Source: Candidatus Altarchaeum sp. CG2_30_32_3053
GTDB taxonomy: Archaea; Altiarchaeota; Altiarchaeia; Altiarchaeales; Altiarchaeaceae
Assembly (NCBI GenBank): GCA_001873845.1
Contig: MNZY01000232.1
Span: forward strand, 1-7,421
Length of the DNA stretch: 7,421 nucleotides
Direction of reading: 5' to 3'
Below are positions 1 through 5,192 of this stretch, in pieces. The position numbers were made by a program, and so were the translations under genes. Under the pieces are notes generated by a model that worked only from the letters and a program-made list of their open reading frames with translations, had not been told where the DNA came from and made no database searches. Position 1 is the stretch's first letter, and the number at the start of each line of letters is the position of its first letter.

Positions 1-94
1 GTCCATCCGTAAAGTATAAAATTTTGAAAAAATTTTAACTTTTTCAAGGTAAATTATTATGTTTTTGACAAAAATTACGGGTTTATGGATGAAC
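1..94 (+). repeat. MITE-like element, short copy, left of the transporter
   Basis: The ends form an imperfect terminal inverted repeat: GTCCATCCGTAAA at 1-13 against the reverse complement of 82-94 (GTTCATCCATAAA), 11 of 13 matching. Both ends recur in inverted orientation at 1477-1736. Bases 1-16 match the complement of 1719-1734 at 14 of 16 positions, and 66-89 match the complement of 1479-1501 with one gap and two mismatches. The interior is almost pure A/T and has no gene. It could be a miniature inverted-repeat element or a solo remnant of an insertion sequence. The true left edge may lie outside the window. Confidence 0.5.
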
Positions 95-110
95 ACTAAA
101 TAAAAACAAA

Positions 111-118
111 ATATAAAT
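111..118 (+). promoter_or_regulatory. TATA box of the OFA-type transporter gene
   Basis: The sequence ATATAAAT is centred about 28 bases before the ATG at 143. Archaeal transcription normally starts about 25-27 bases downstream of the TATA centre, so the message would begin at or just before the start codon. There is no purine-rich ribosome-binding site in the intervening A/T-rich stretch, which supports a leaderless transcript. The box lies just outside the repeat element at 1-94. A second TATA-like run at 127-132 is too close to the ATG. Confidence 0.5.
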
Positions 119-142
119 AAAATAAACTATAAAATTTTAAAA

Positions 143-1351
143 ATGGCGGAAGAATCGAAAAGATGGATGTTAGTAGGAATTGGATTGATAATAAATATAT
201 GTCTTGGAGCGATATATGCATTTAGTGTATTTAGGGCCCCTCTCGAAGAATTATTTGACATTGGTGCAACACAAAGTGGTTTGCCATTTATGGTGTTTCT
301 TGCTGCTTTTGCACTTGCAATGCCTTTTGCAGGCAATCTCATGCAAAAGTGGGGACCAAAAAAAACAACCATGCTTGGTGGTTTTTTGGTTGGAGCTGGA
401 TGGATTTTAGCAAGTTTTGCTCCAAATGTAGAAATACTAACTGTCTTGTACGGAGTAATAGGTGGAATTGGTGTTGGGATTGCCTACGGATGTCCAATAG
501 CAGTTGCTGCAAAATGGTTCCCGGATAAAGCAGGATTGGCAATTGGTTTAACAGTTGGGGGATTTGGTTTATCTGCACTTGTAACAGCTCCGATAATAAA
601 ACATTTAATAGGAGTTGTGGGAGTTATGAATACTTTCCTTTATATGGGTGTGGCACTTATGATATTAATTATATTGTTATCAATACCTTTGAAATTTCCA
701 ACAGAAGGATGGAAACCAACTGAATGGGCACCATCAGCAAAACAAGCATCTGCAACCGTAGAACTGAACAGAAATGAAATGATAAAGAAACCAAATTTTT
801 ACGCATTATGGCTAACTTATACAATTGGCTGTTTAGCGGGCTTAATGGCAATTGGAATTGCCGCACCTTATGGAACAACCGTTGCAAAAATAACACCTGA
901 AGTGGCAGCTCTTGCAGTTTCCCTGTTTGCGATATTCAACTTTGCGGGAAGGCCAATATTTGGTTCTATAACTGATAAATTTGCTCCGAAGAATACAGCA
1001 ATAATGTCCTTTGTTTTGATATTTGTGGCATCAGCAATTTTGTACTTTGGCGGGGAAGGAAATGAACTGCTTTATTTCGTTGGATTTGGAATATTGTGGT
1101 TATGTCTTGGAGGATGGCTCGCAATAGCTCCAACAGCGACAAAAATATTTTTCGGAACAAAATATTACGGGAAGAATTATGGACTGGTATTTACGGCGTA
1201 TGGAGTAGGTGCAATTGGAGGGATATTGCTGTCAGGTAGTATTAAGGACATAACAGGAAGCTATTTGGGTGCGTTTCCAATAGTAATGGCTCTGGCAGTT
1301 ATTGGATTAATAGTGGCATTTATCGGACTAAAACCAACTAAACGAGATTAA
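143..1351 (+). CDS. MFS transporter, oxalate/formate antiporter (OFA) family
   Basis: This 402-residue inner-membrane protein has about 12 hydrophobic helices in two sets of six, joined by a polar linker near residues 183-215. That is normal for the major facilitator superfamily. Family marks are the first-helix motif GAIYAFSVF (22-30), the first inter-helix loop QKWGPKK (68-74), the second-half loop GRPIFGSITDKF (269-280), and FGTKYYGKNYGLVFTAYG (337-354), which is typical of OFA proteins. Members exchange or take up small carboxylates such as oxalate, formate or other monocarboxylates. The substrate cannot be read from this sequence. The start is the ATG at 143, which gives a short polar N-terminus before helix 1 and suits the TATA spacing. 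The gene stands alone on the plus strand, converges with the epimerase gene, and is bracketed by inverted copies of a short element, so it may be an acquired cargo gene. I am confident of the family and uncertain of the substrate. Confidence 0.88.
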   Translation: MAEESKRWMLVGIGLIINICLGAIYAFSVFRAPLEELFDIGATQSGLPFMVFLAAFALAMPFAGNLMQKWGPKKTTMLGGFLVGAGWILASFAPNVEILTVLYGVIGGIGVGIAYGCPIAVAAKWFPDKAGLAIGLTVGGFGLSALVTAPIIKHLIGVVGVMNTFLYMGVALMILIILLSIPLKFPTEGWKPTEWAPSAKQASATVELNRNEMIKKPNFYALWLTYTIGCLAGLMAIGIAAPYGTTVAKITPEVAALAVSLFAIFNFAGRPIFGSITDKFAPKNTAIMSFVLIFVASAILYFGGEGNELLYFVGFGILWLCLGGWLAIAPTATKIFFGTKYYGKNYGLVFTAYGVGAIGGILLSGSIKDITGSYLGAFPIVMALAVIGLIVAFIGLKPTKRD

Positions 1352-1385
1352 TTTAGGGGCAATTAAGTCAACCGGAAATAATTTA

Positions 1386-1413
1386 TTTTTTTTATTTATT
1401 TTTTTTATTTTTT
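1386..1413 (+). terminator. Poly-T terminator after the transporter gene
   Basis: Three T runs (8, 8 and 6 bases) separated by single or few bases begin 34 bases after the transporter stop codon. Archaeal RNA polymerase terminates intrinsically at such U-rich tracts without needing a hairpin. I see no strong stem directly before it. Confidence 0.6.
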
Positions 1414-1476
1414 GAACTTGTCCAGACAGCGAAATTTTTAAAATTTGTTGTCGTTTATTATCCTGTTATTAGTATC

Positions 1477-1736
1477 TGTCCATAAAATCGTATTTTTGTC
1501 ATTTACGAGCGAAGCGAGGTTAATCAGTAACTTTGCACGAATTAAGTAATTATTTAAGTAGTCAAAAAAACAATTATTTTTTCCGGAAATATGAGGTGCG
1601 ACATCATACAAACCCATAGAATGGTTGACCGATTACTTAAAATAGACAAAGTTACGGGTTAATTTGTCAGATAAAATGCGACAATTTGAGTATGGACCCA
1701 AAAAATTTTCAGATTTTTTACTTTATAGATGGACAT
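1477..1736 (-). repeat. MITE-like element, long inverted copy, right of the transporter
   Basis: This 260-base non-coding element is bounded by TGTCCAT at 1477-1483 and its complement ATGGACA at 1730-1736. Its ends match those of the element at 1-94 in reverse order and orientation: 1479-1501 corresponds to 66-89, and 1700-1734 to roughly 1-36. The extra interior of about 170 bases contains its own long inverted repeat (1519-1661). There is no open frame for a transposase, so any movement would need enzymes supplied from elsewhere. The right end reads, on the minus strand, as an A-run, short spacer and T6. It may therefore also terminate the epimerase transcript, whose stop codon is a few bases away. 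Confidence 0.5.
1519..1661. repeat. Internal long inverted repeat (possible RNA/DNA stem-loop)
   Basis: The arm 1519-1549 is complementary to 1631-1661 over most of its length. Identical blocks are TTAA, GTAACTTTG and TTAAGTAAT, interrupted by a short mismatched stretch. The loop is about 80 bases and contains the palindrome TTCCGGAA (1581-1588). A GTCAA near 1561 also faces its complement near 1625. The feature lies wholly inside the long copy of the element and accounts for most of what that copy has beyond the short one. Confidence 0.5.
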
Positions 1737-1739
1737 TAT

Positions 1740-2660
1740 TTATCTGTCCTTCATCCACTCATACACCTTTTTCATCCCTGTTTCTACATCATCCGGCTTA
1801 AAATTTATCTCATCATTCAGTCGTTTTATGTCAAGATAAATTCTTTTAACCTCCCCGGGTCTTTCTTTTTCATAAACAGGTGTTATTTTTTTACTGAAAA
1901 TTTTCTCCATAAATGTGACAAGCTCACGGACAGATGTTTCTTTTCCTGTTCCCACATTATACTCCTGGTATTTCTTTAATTTATCAACAGCGGCAATATT
2001 TGCCCGGACAACATCATCCACACTGACATAGTCCCTTGTCTGATTTCCGTCGCCAAAGATGACCGGATTTTTGTTATCTGAAGCCCTCCCGAAAAATATT
2101 GCAATAACCCCTGCCTCGCCCAATGGATCCTGTCTTCTTCCGTAAACATTACCGTATCTCATTGCAGTATATTTCAAACCGTAAATTTTGCCGAATGCAT
2201 TTAGATAACCTTCAACGGCAAATTTTGATGCGCCATAAGGCGAGATCGGTTTTATGTTTGTGTTCTCATCAGCGGGAAGGTTTGTCGGCTCGCCGTAAAT
2301 TGCACCGCCGGATGAAGAATAAATAATTTTCTCAACATTGCTGTTTATTGCCTGCTGTATTAAATTTATTGAACCCCTGATATTTATGTCCATATCATAA
2401 ACCGGATTTTCAATCGACTTCCTGACATCAATTTGTGCAGCCAGATGAAATATAATTTCAACATCCTTTAAAATTTCCCTGTCAAATTCCCTCAAATCAC
2501 CTTTATAAAATTTAAATTTGCTACTTTTTGATGCGTTGCTTAAATTTTCAAGCCGCCCTGTTGTTAGATTGTCCAAAACCTTAACATTATGTCCTTGATT
2601 TAGTAATTCATCAACAAGATTACTTCCTATAAAACCGGCACCACCTGTAACGAGTATCAT
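1740..2660 (-). CDS. NAD-dependent epimerase/dehydratase, UDP-glucose 4-epimerase-like
   Basis: This 306-residue cytoplasmic enzyme is an extended short-chain dehydrogenase. The N-terminal Rossmann fold opens with TGGAGFIGSN (5-14), the dinucleotide-binding GxxGxxG. Next come LDNLTTGR (29-36), FHLAAQ (71-76), the Ser motif SSSGGAIYG (115-123; S117 fits the catalytic Ser) and the YxxxK pair Y142/K146 in SPYGASK. RYGNVYGRRQ (168-177) and DYVSVDDV (210-217) are typical of nucleotide-sugar epimerases. The length is normal and the catalytic set is complete. The likely reaction is interconversion of UDP-glucose and UDP-galactose or their N-acetyl forms at C4, supplying surface glycans. A 4,6-dehydratase is less likely because it usually has Thr in place of the catalytic Ser. 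No glycosyltransferase genes lie beside it. It is 244 bases downstream of larE and has its own TATA-like box, so it is probably transcribed separately. Confidence 0.85.
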   Translation of the reverse strand: MILVTGGAGFIGSNLVDELLNQGHNVKVLDNLTTGRLENLSNASKSSKFKFYKGDLREFDREILKDVEIIFHLAAQIDVRKSIENPVYDMDINIRGSINLIQQAINSNVEKIIYSSSGGAIYGEPTNLPADENTNIKPISPYGASKFAVEGYLNAFGKIYGLKYTAMRYGNVYGRRQDPLGEAGVIAIFFGRASDNKNPVIFGDGNQTRDYVSVDDVVRANIAAVDKLKKYQEYNVGTGKETSVRELVTFMEKIFSKKITPVYEKERPGEVKRIYLDIKRLNDEINFKPDDVETGMKKVYEWMKDR

Positions 2661-2677
2661 CTTAAAATTTTTATCGT

Positions 2678-2688
2678 AATTTAAAATC
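2678..2688 (-). promoter_or_regulatory. TATA-like box of the epimerase gene
   Basis: On the minus strand this reads ATTTTAAATTA, centred about 23 bases before the ATG (2660-2658). There is no Shine-Dalgarno sequence between it and the start. The spacing suggests a leaderless transcript. The match is to A/T-rich DNA in an A/T-rich genome, so it is only suggestive. Confidence 0.35.
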
Positions 2689-2904
2689 GCTCAAAATCTC
2701 CTGTTTTTTCTTTCTTTACATTATTTGTTAACCACCTGTGATTTTCTGTTGCCAATATTTCTTCAAGCCGTTGCCTTAATTTTTGTATTTATAATATTCG
2801 TAATAAAGAAGAATGTAGTTATTTGTCTGTTATTAATTGTCTTTACAATATAAAGTATAAAATATCATCGTTTTTGTGTTTTATAAAATAAAGTTTGACA
2901 TCCA

Positions 2905-3819
2905 TTAAATTCCTTTTCTGTATCCTTCCATATCAAGTACAACATATTCATAGTTTAAATTTTTTAATGCCTTTACAATTTTTTCTCTGTTTTTGACAAT
3001 TAATTCAATGCCTTCAATATTGCATTCAAGCCGTGCAATATCTTTATGGTCTCTTACTCTGATAGTAATATTTGTAATGTTGGTAATATTTGTAATGTTG
3101 GTAATATTTGTAATATTTGTAATGTTGGTAATATTTGTAATGTTGGTAATATTGTGCTGATTTATTATTTTGTTTATTAAATTTTCTGCCTTTTCAACTC
3201 GCTTAATTCGCTCTTTTGTTAATGGTTCATTACATGGAATTCTTGTAGCTAGACAGGCCATTGATGGCTTTTCAGCATTCATGATCCCTGTTTTTTTTGC
3301 TATTTCTCTGATTTCCTGTTTTGTCAGTCCTGCTTCTGCAAGGGGACTTATTACGCCTTCTTCTCTCAATGCCTTTATTCCAAATCTTCCTGTATCTTTC
3401 AAATCATCTGCATTTGTTCCATCCACGATTTTATCAATTTTATGCTCCTTTGCAACCCGTTTTAAAATTTCAATGTAGTGCTTCTTGCAAAAATAACATC
3501 TGTCGGCAGGATTTTTAAGAAAATTTTCAAAATTTTTATCCCATTTATTTTCTTTATCCTTTACAACTATATGTCTTATCCTTGTTTTTTTTGCAATCTT
3601 TTTTGCATTCGCTATTTCTTTTTTCGGCATTACGAAACCGTCAATAGTTACTGCAACCGCTTTTTTGCCTAAAATTTTGTGAGCAGTATAAGCAACAACA
3701 CTGCTGTCAACCCCTCCTGAAAATGCAACAACGACACTTTTTAAATTTTTTAATAAATTTATCAGATTTTCATATTTTTCATCAGTTGCATTATTTGTTT
3801 GGTATTTATTGTTAGTCAT
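2905..3819 (-). CDS. larE: ATP-dependent sulfur transferase LarE, with an internal Asn-Ile-Thr repeat
   Basis: This 304-residue PP-loop ATPase belongs to the LarE family, which adenylates and sulfurates the nicotinate-derived precursor of the nickel-pincer nucleotide cofactor. The PP-loop is SGGVDSS (34-40). Other marks are DRCYFCK (106-112), DGTNADD (133-139), RFGIKALREEGVISPLAEAG (145-164) and KPSMACLATRIP (184-195). C189 is at the site of the sacrificial Cys of the Lactobacillus enzyme. Together with C108 and C111 it makes the three-Cys set of LarE proteins that use a [4Fe-4S] cluster, so recycling sulfur insertion is likelier than self-sacrifice. Residues 223-252 are ten tandem Asn-Ile-Thr units inserted just before IRVRDHKDIARLE (253-265), where relatives have a short linker. 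Without them the length is the usual ~275. No larB, larC or lactate racemase gene is nearby, so its substrate here is inferred. The ATG at 3819 gives a short polar leader before the core. Confidence 0.88.
   Translation of the reverse strand: MTNNKYQTNNATDEKYENLINLLKNLKSVVVAFSGGVDSSVVAYTAHKILGKKAVAVTIDGFVMPKKEIANAKKIAKKTRIRHIVVKDKENKWDKNFENFLKNPADRCYFCKKHYIEILKRVAKEHKIDKIVDGTNADDLKDTGRFGIKALREEGVISPLAEAGLTKQEIREIAKKTGIMNAEKPSMACLATRIPCNEPLTKERIKRVEKAENLINKIINQHNITNITNITNITNITNITNITNITNITNITIRVRDHKDIARLECNIEGIELIVKNREKIVKALKNLNYEYVVLDMEGYRKGI
3064..3153 (-). repeat. In-frame 9/18-bp minisatellite inside larE (ten Asn-Ile-Thr units)
   Basis: Ninety bases consist of ten 9-bp units, each encoding Asn-Ile-Thr. 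Read on the plus strand the units alternate between TGTAATGTT and GGTAATATT, making an 18-bp higher-order unit. One odd TGTAATATT sits in the middle and the outermost unit begins AGT. Because the unit is three codons, gain or loss of copies keeps the reading frame. The pattern is what slipped-strand or unequal-crossover expansion of one ancestral unit would give. Confidence 0.95.
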
Positions 3820-3854
3820 TTCACATATTTTATTTTGTTCGTGAGCCGGCCAAT

Positions 3855-3862
3855 CTATATAG
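3855..3862 (-). promoter_or_regulatory. TATA box of larE
   Basis: The self-complementary CTATATAG is centred about 40 bases before the larE ATG at 3819, so transcription would start near 3832 and leave a leader of about 13 bases. That leader has no Shine-Dalgarno sequence. The paired 12-bp repeat lies directly upstream of this box. Confidence 0.4.
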
Positions 3863-3892
3863 AAATTTGCAAAATTTTAAAAATTTGCAAAA
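3863..3892. repeat. Paired 12-bp direct repeat abutting the larE TATA box
   Basis: AAATTTGCAAAA occurs at 3863-3874 and again at 3881-3892, with start points 18 bases apart. On the minus strand the pair lies immediately upstream of the TATA box of larE, where transcription factor B and activators bind in archaea. It could be a regulator binding site. Low sequence complexity makes chance similarity possible. Confidence 0.35.
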
Positions 3893-3921
3893 CACTGAAT
3901 TGTTTGTTTTAGAAATAATTG

Positions 3922-3959
3922 GTTTTCTTACCTTCTATTAGTTTTCTTACCTTCTACTG
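3922..3959. repeat. 19-bp tandem duplication between the AbrB-like gene and larE
   Basis: GTTTTCTTACCTTCTATTA (3922-3940) is followed directly by GTTTTCTTACCTTCTACTG (3941-3959), with 17 of 19 positions identical. It lies in the 162-base gap. On the minus strand it is purine-rich, containing AGAAGGTAAG twice, about 100 bases before the larE start, too far away to be a ribosome-binding site. Its role is unknown. Confidence 0.8.
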
Positions 3960-3981
3960 TTTTTCAATTTTGTATCTGGTT

Positions 3982-4326
3982 TTAATCATCCCCTTTCACA
4001 TTTTCTTTAGTTATTCTTTCAGATTCTTCTCCGAATTTAACCTCTAATGTTTTCTTCCCCGTCATCTTCATAGAAACCCTTTGTCCTGCCTTTAAGCCAA
4101 TCTCTTCAAGTGATTTTGGAAGAGTAATAGCATAAGAATGTCCCAAAACAATAATTTTTCTTTTTGTAGTGGTTTTCTTCATCATTGTCTTCATACCTAT
4201 AAAATCCTTCATCTGTTCAGAAGTGTATAAAATTTTTTCGCACCTGTTACATTTAAGACAATCCAGCGGAATACCTTCAACATTCTCTGTATATGGCTCA
4301 AACTCACCACCACATTCACATTTCAT
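3982..4326 (-). CDS. Zinc-ribbon plus SpoVT/AbrB-type DNA-binding protein
   Basis: This small 114-residue protein has two parts. Residues 1-34 look like a metal-binding ribbon: CEC (C3, C5) and CLKCNRC (C23, C26, C29) could hold one zinc ion, as in the N-termini of YgiT/MqsA-like proteins. After a basic spacer (50-58, KKTTTKRK), residues 57-98 fit the swapped-hairpin AbrB fold: KIIVLGHSYAITLPKSLEEI (57-76), then GLKAGQRVSMKM (77-88) and TLEVKF (93-98). AbrB domains dimerise and bind A/T-rich DNA. The likely role is a transcription regulator, perhaps of its own gene, because a 120-base array of TTAA decamers lies 65 bases before its start. AbrB-fold antitoxins are similar in size, but no toxin gene adjoins it. 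The start at 4326 keeps the first two Cys residues. The target genes are unknown. Confidence 0.7.
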   Translation of the reverse strand: MKCECGGEFEPYTENVEGIPLDCLKCNRCEKILYTSEQMKDFIGMKTMMKKTTTKRKIIVLGHSYAITLPKSLEEIGLKAGQRVSMKMTGKKTLEVKFGEESERITKENVKGDD

Positions 4327-4351
4327 TTTAATAAAGGAATAATAAAACTAT

Positions 4352-4360
4352 GTTATATTA
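4352..4360 (-). promoter_or_regulatory. TATA-like box of the AbrB-like gene
   Basis: On the minus strand this reads TAATATAAC, centred about 30 bases before the ATG at 4326, which would give a leader of only a few bases. A second candidate, containing TTATAAG near 4371, is about 45 bases upstream. The TTAA decamer array begins about 30 bases further upstream. Confidence 0.4.
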
Positions 4361-4390
4361 CAATAACTTATAAATTAGAATAGAACAAAA

Positions 4391-4510
4391 TTAAATAAAT
4401 TTAAATAAATTTAAATAAAATTAAACAGGCTTAACCAAAATTAAACAGGCTTAACCAAAATTAAACCGATTTAACCAAAATTAAACAGGCTTAACCAAAA
4501 TTAAACATAA
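4391..4510. repeat. Twelve-unit 10-bp TTAA-phased tandem array
   Basis: Every tenth base from 4391 to 4501 starts a TTAA: twelve consecutive decamers. The first three are of the form TTAAATAAAW. From 4421 a 20-bp dimer, TTAAACAGGC followed by TTAACCAAAA, recurs three times exactly, with one variant whose first half is TTAAACCGAT. The last unit is TTAAACATAA. The 10-bp spacing places each TTAA on the same face of the helix. It lies between the HisA-like stop codon and the AbrB-like promoter and encodes nothing obvious. It suggests bent DNA, a histone-positioning tract or an array of regulator sites. Confidence 0.95.
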
Positions 4511-4524
4511 ACAATGCGAATATA

Positions 4525-5172
4525 TCAGATTAAATTTAATTTTTCATAAATTTCTGTGCCTATAATTACACCGCGGCAGTATTGCTCTAACTTATAAATA
4601 TTATTTGTCCTCACCCCCCCGCCATAAATAAATTTCCTTTTAGTTGCTTTGAATATTTCTGTGCACAATTTAGCATTTACATCGGAAGTTCCTATGTGTT
4701 TTAAATCAATAGTTATGAAGGGATTTGTGTTGCTCTTTAAAAACCGGACAACCTCCTCAAAATTTCTTCCCAGAATTTTTCCGTCAACAGCATCTATGCT
4801 TATAATTGCATCATCAGGAAATTTGTCTGATAAATAGGTTTCTGTTCCCACAATCAAGTCAGTATTTTTCGCGATGGTCTTTGCTGCTTTTTTTATTACC
4901 ATATATTCTTCAATGCTTTTTATTCCGAAATCAACAATTAAATGGACCTTATTGTTTATAGAAATTTTTCTGATTAAATCAAAATTTTCAGATTTAAAAT
5001 TGTGCATTATCGCATCAAGGTCGGCAATGTAAATGCGGCTAAATTTATTCGCACAATATTTTCCAGCTATGTCTAACACATCACCAATCTCGCTGTATGT
5101 TTCCCTTTCTCCTTTATATGCCCTGACTGCCTTTCCTTTCTTTATATCTATTACAGGAATTATTTCAATCAT
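4525..5172 (-). CDS. HisA/HisF-related TIM-barrel protein (not the histidine-pathway enzyme)
   Basis: This 215-residue cytoplasmic barrel resembles HisA, which isomerises ProFAR in histidine synthesis, but is about 25-30 residues shorter. It has the N-terminal PVIDIKKGKAVRAYKG (6-21; D9 fits the HisA catalytic Asp), DLD (51-53), IVGTETY (107-113), SIDAVDGK (125-132; D127 fits the second catalytic Asp), the phosphate-binding YGGGVR (183-188) and GVIIGTEIY (201-209). In my hand alignment the Thr of HisA active sites is replaced by I155 within TIDLKHIGT. This matches the archaeal 'HisA/HisF-related' family, found mostly in methanogen-type archaea, whose reaction I do not know. The substrate is probably a phosphorylated sugar or cofactor precursor. 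It starts 20 bases after the XPB stop codon and is likely cotranscribed with XPB, though a TATAAT inside the XPB end could give it its own promoter. The GGG of the binding loop is encoded by a run of seven G. Confidence 0.75.
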   Translation of the reverse strand: MIEIIPVIDIKKGKAVRAYKGERETYSEIGDVLDIAGKYCANKFSRIYIADLDAIMHNFKSENFDLIRKISINNKVHLIVDFGIKSIEEYMVIKKAAKTIAKNTDLIVGTETYLSDKFPDDAIISIDAVDGKILGRNFEEVVRFLKSNTNPFITIDLKHIGTSDVNAKLCTEIFKATKRKFIYGGGVRTNNIYKLEQYCRGVIIGTEIYEKLNLI

Positions 5173-5192
5173 TTTTAATTTGTTTTGGAAAT

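Noticed and set aside
1507..1519. GAGCGAAGCGAGG as a regulatory site
   Set aside because: It is a single occurrence inside the mobile-looking element. Such GAGCGAAGCGAG strings are common in many genomes and nothing ties it to a promoter.
1686..1979. Plus-strand open frame of 97 codons overlapping the epimerase gene
   Set aside because: Most of it is antisense to the well-supported epimerase. The peptide is rich in Phe, Ile, Cys and His with no family features.
3064..3153. N-glycosylation array (ten Asn-X-Thr sequons)
   Set aside because: The host protein is a cytoplasmic LarE enzyme with no signal peptide, so sequons would not meet the glycosylation machinery. The pattern follows from the DNA repeat.
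3982..4326. Antitoxin of a toxin-antitoxin pair
   Set aside because: The genes on both sides are full-length enzymes (LarE and the HisA-like protein), and no small toxin-like frame adjoins it.
4391..4510. CRISPR array
   Set aside because: The units are 10/20 bp, contiguous and without unique spacers, and no cas genes are present.
4525..5172. True hisA (ProFAR isomerase)
   Set aside because: It is shorter than HisA, lacks the catalytic Thr in my alignment, and no other histidine-pathway gene is present.
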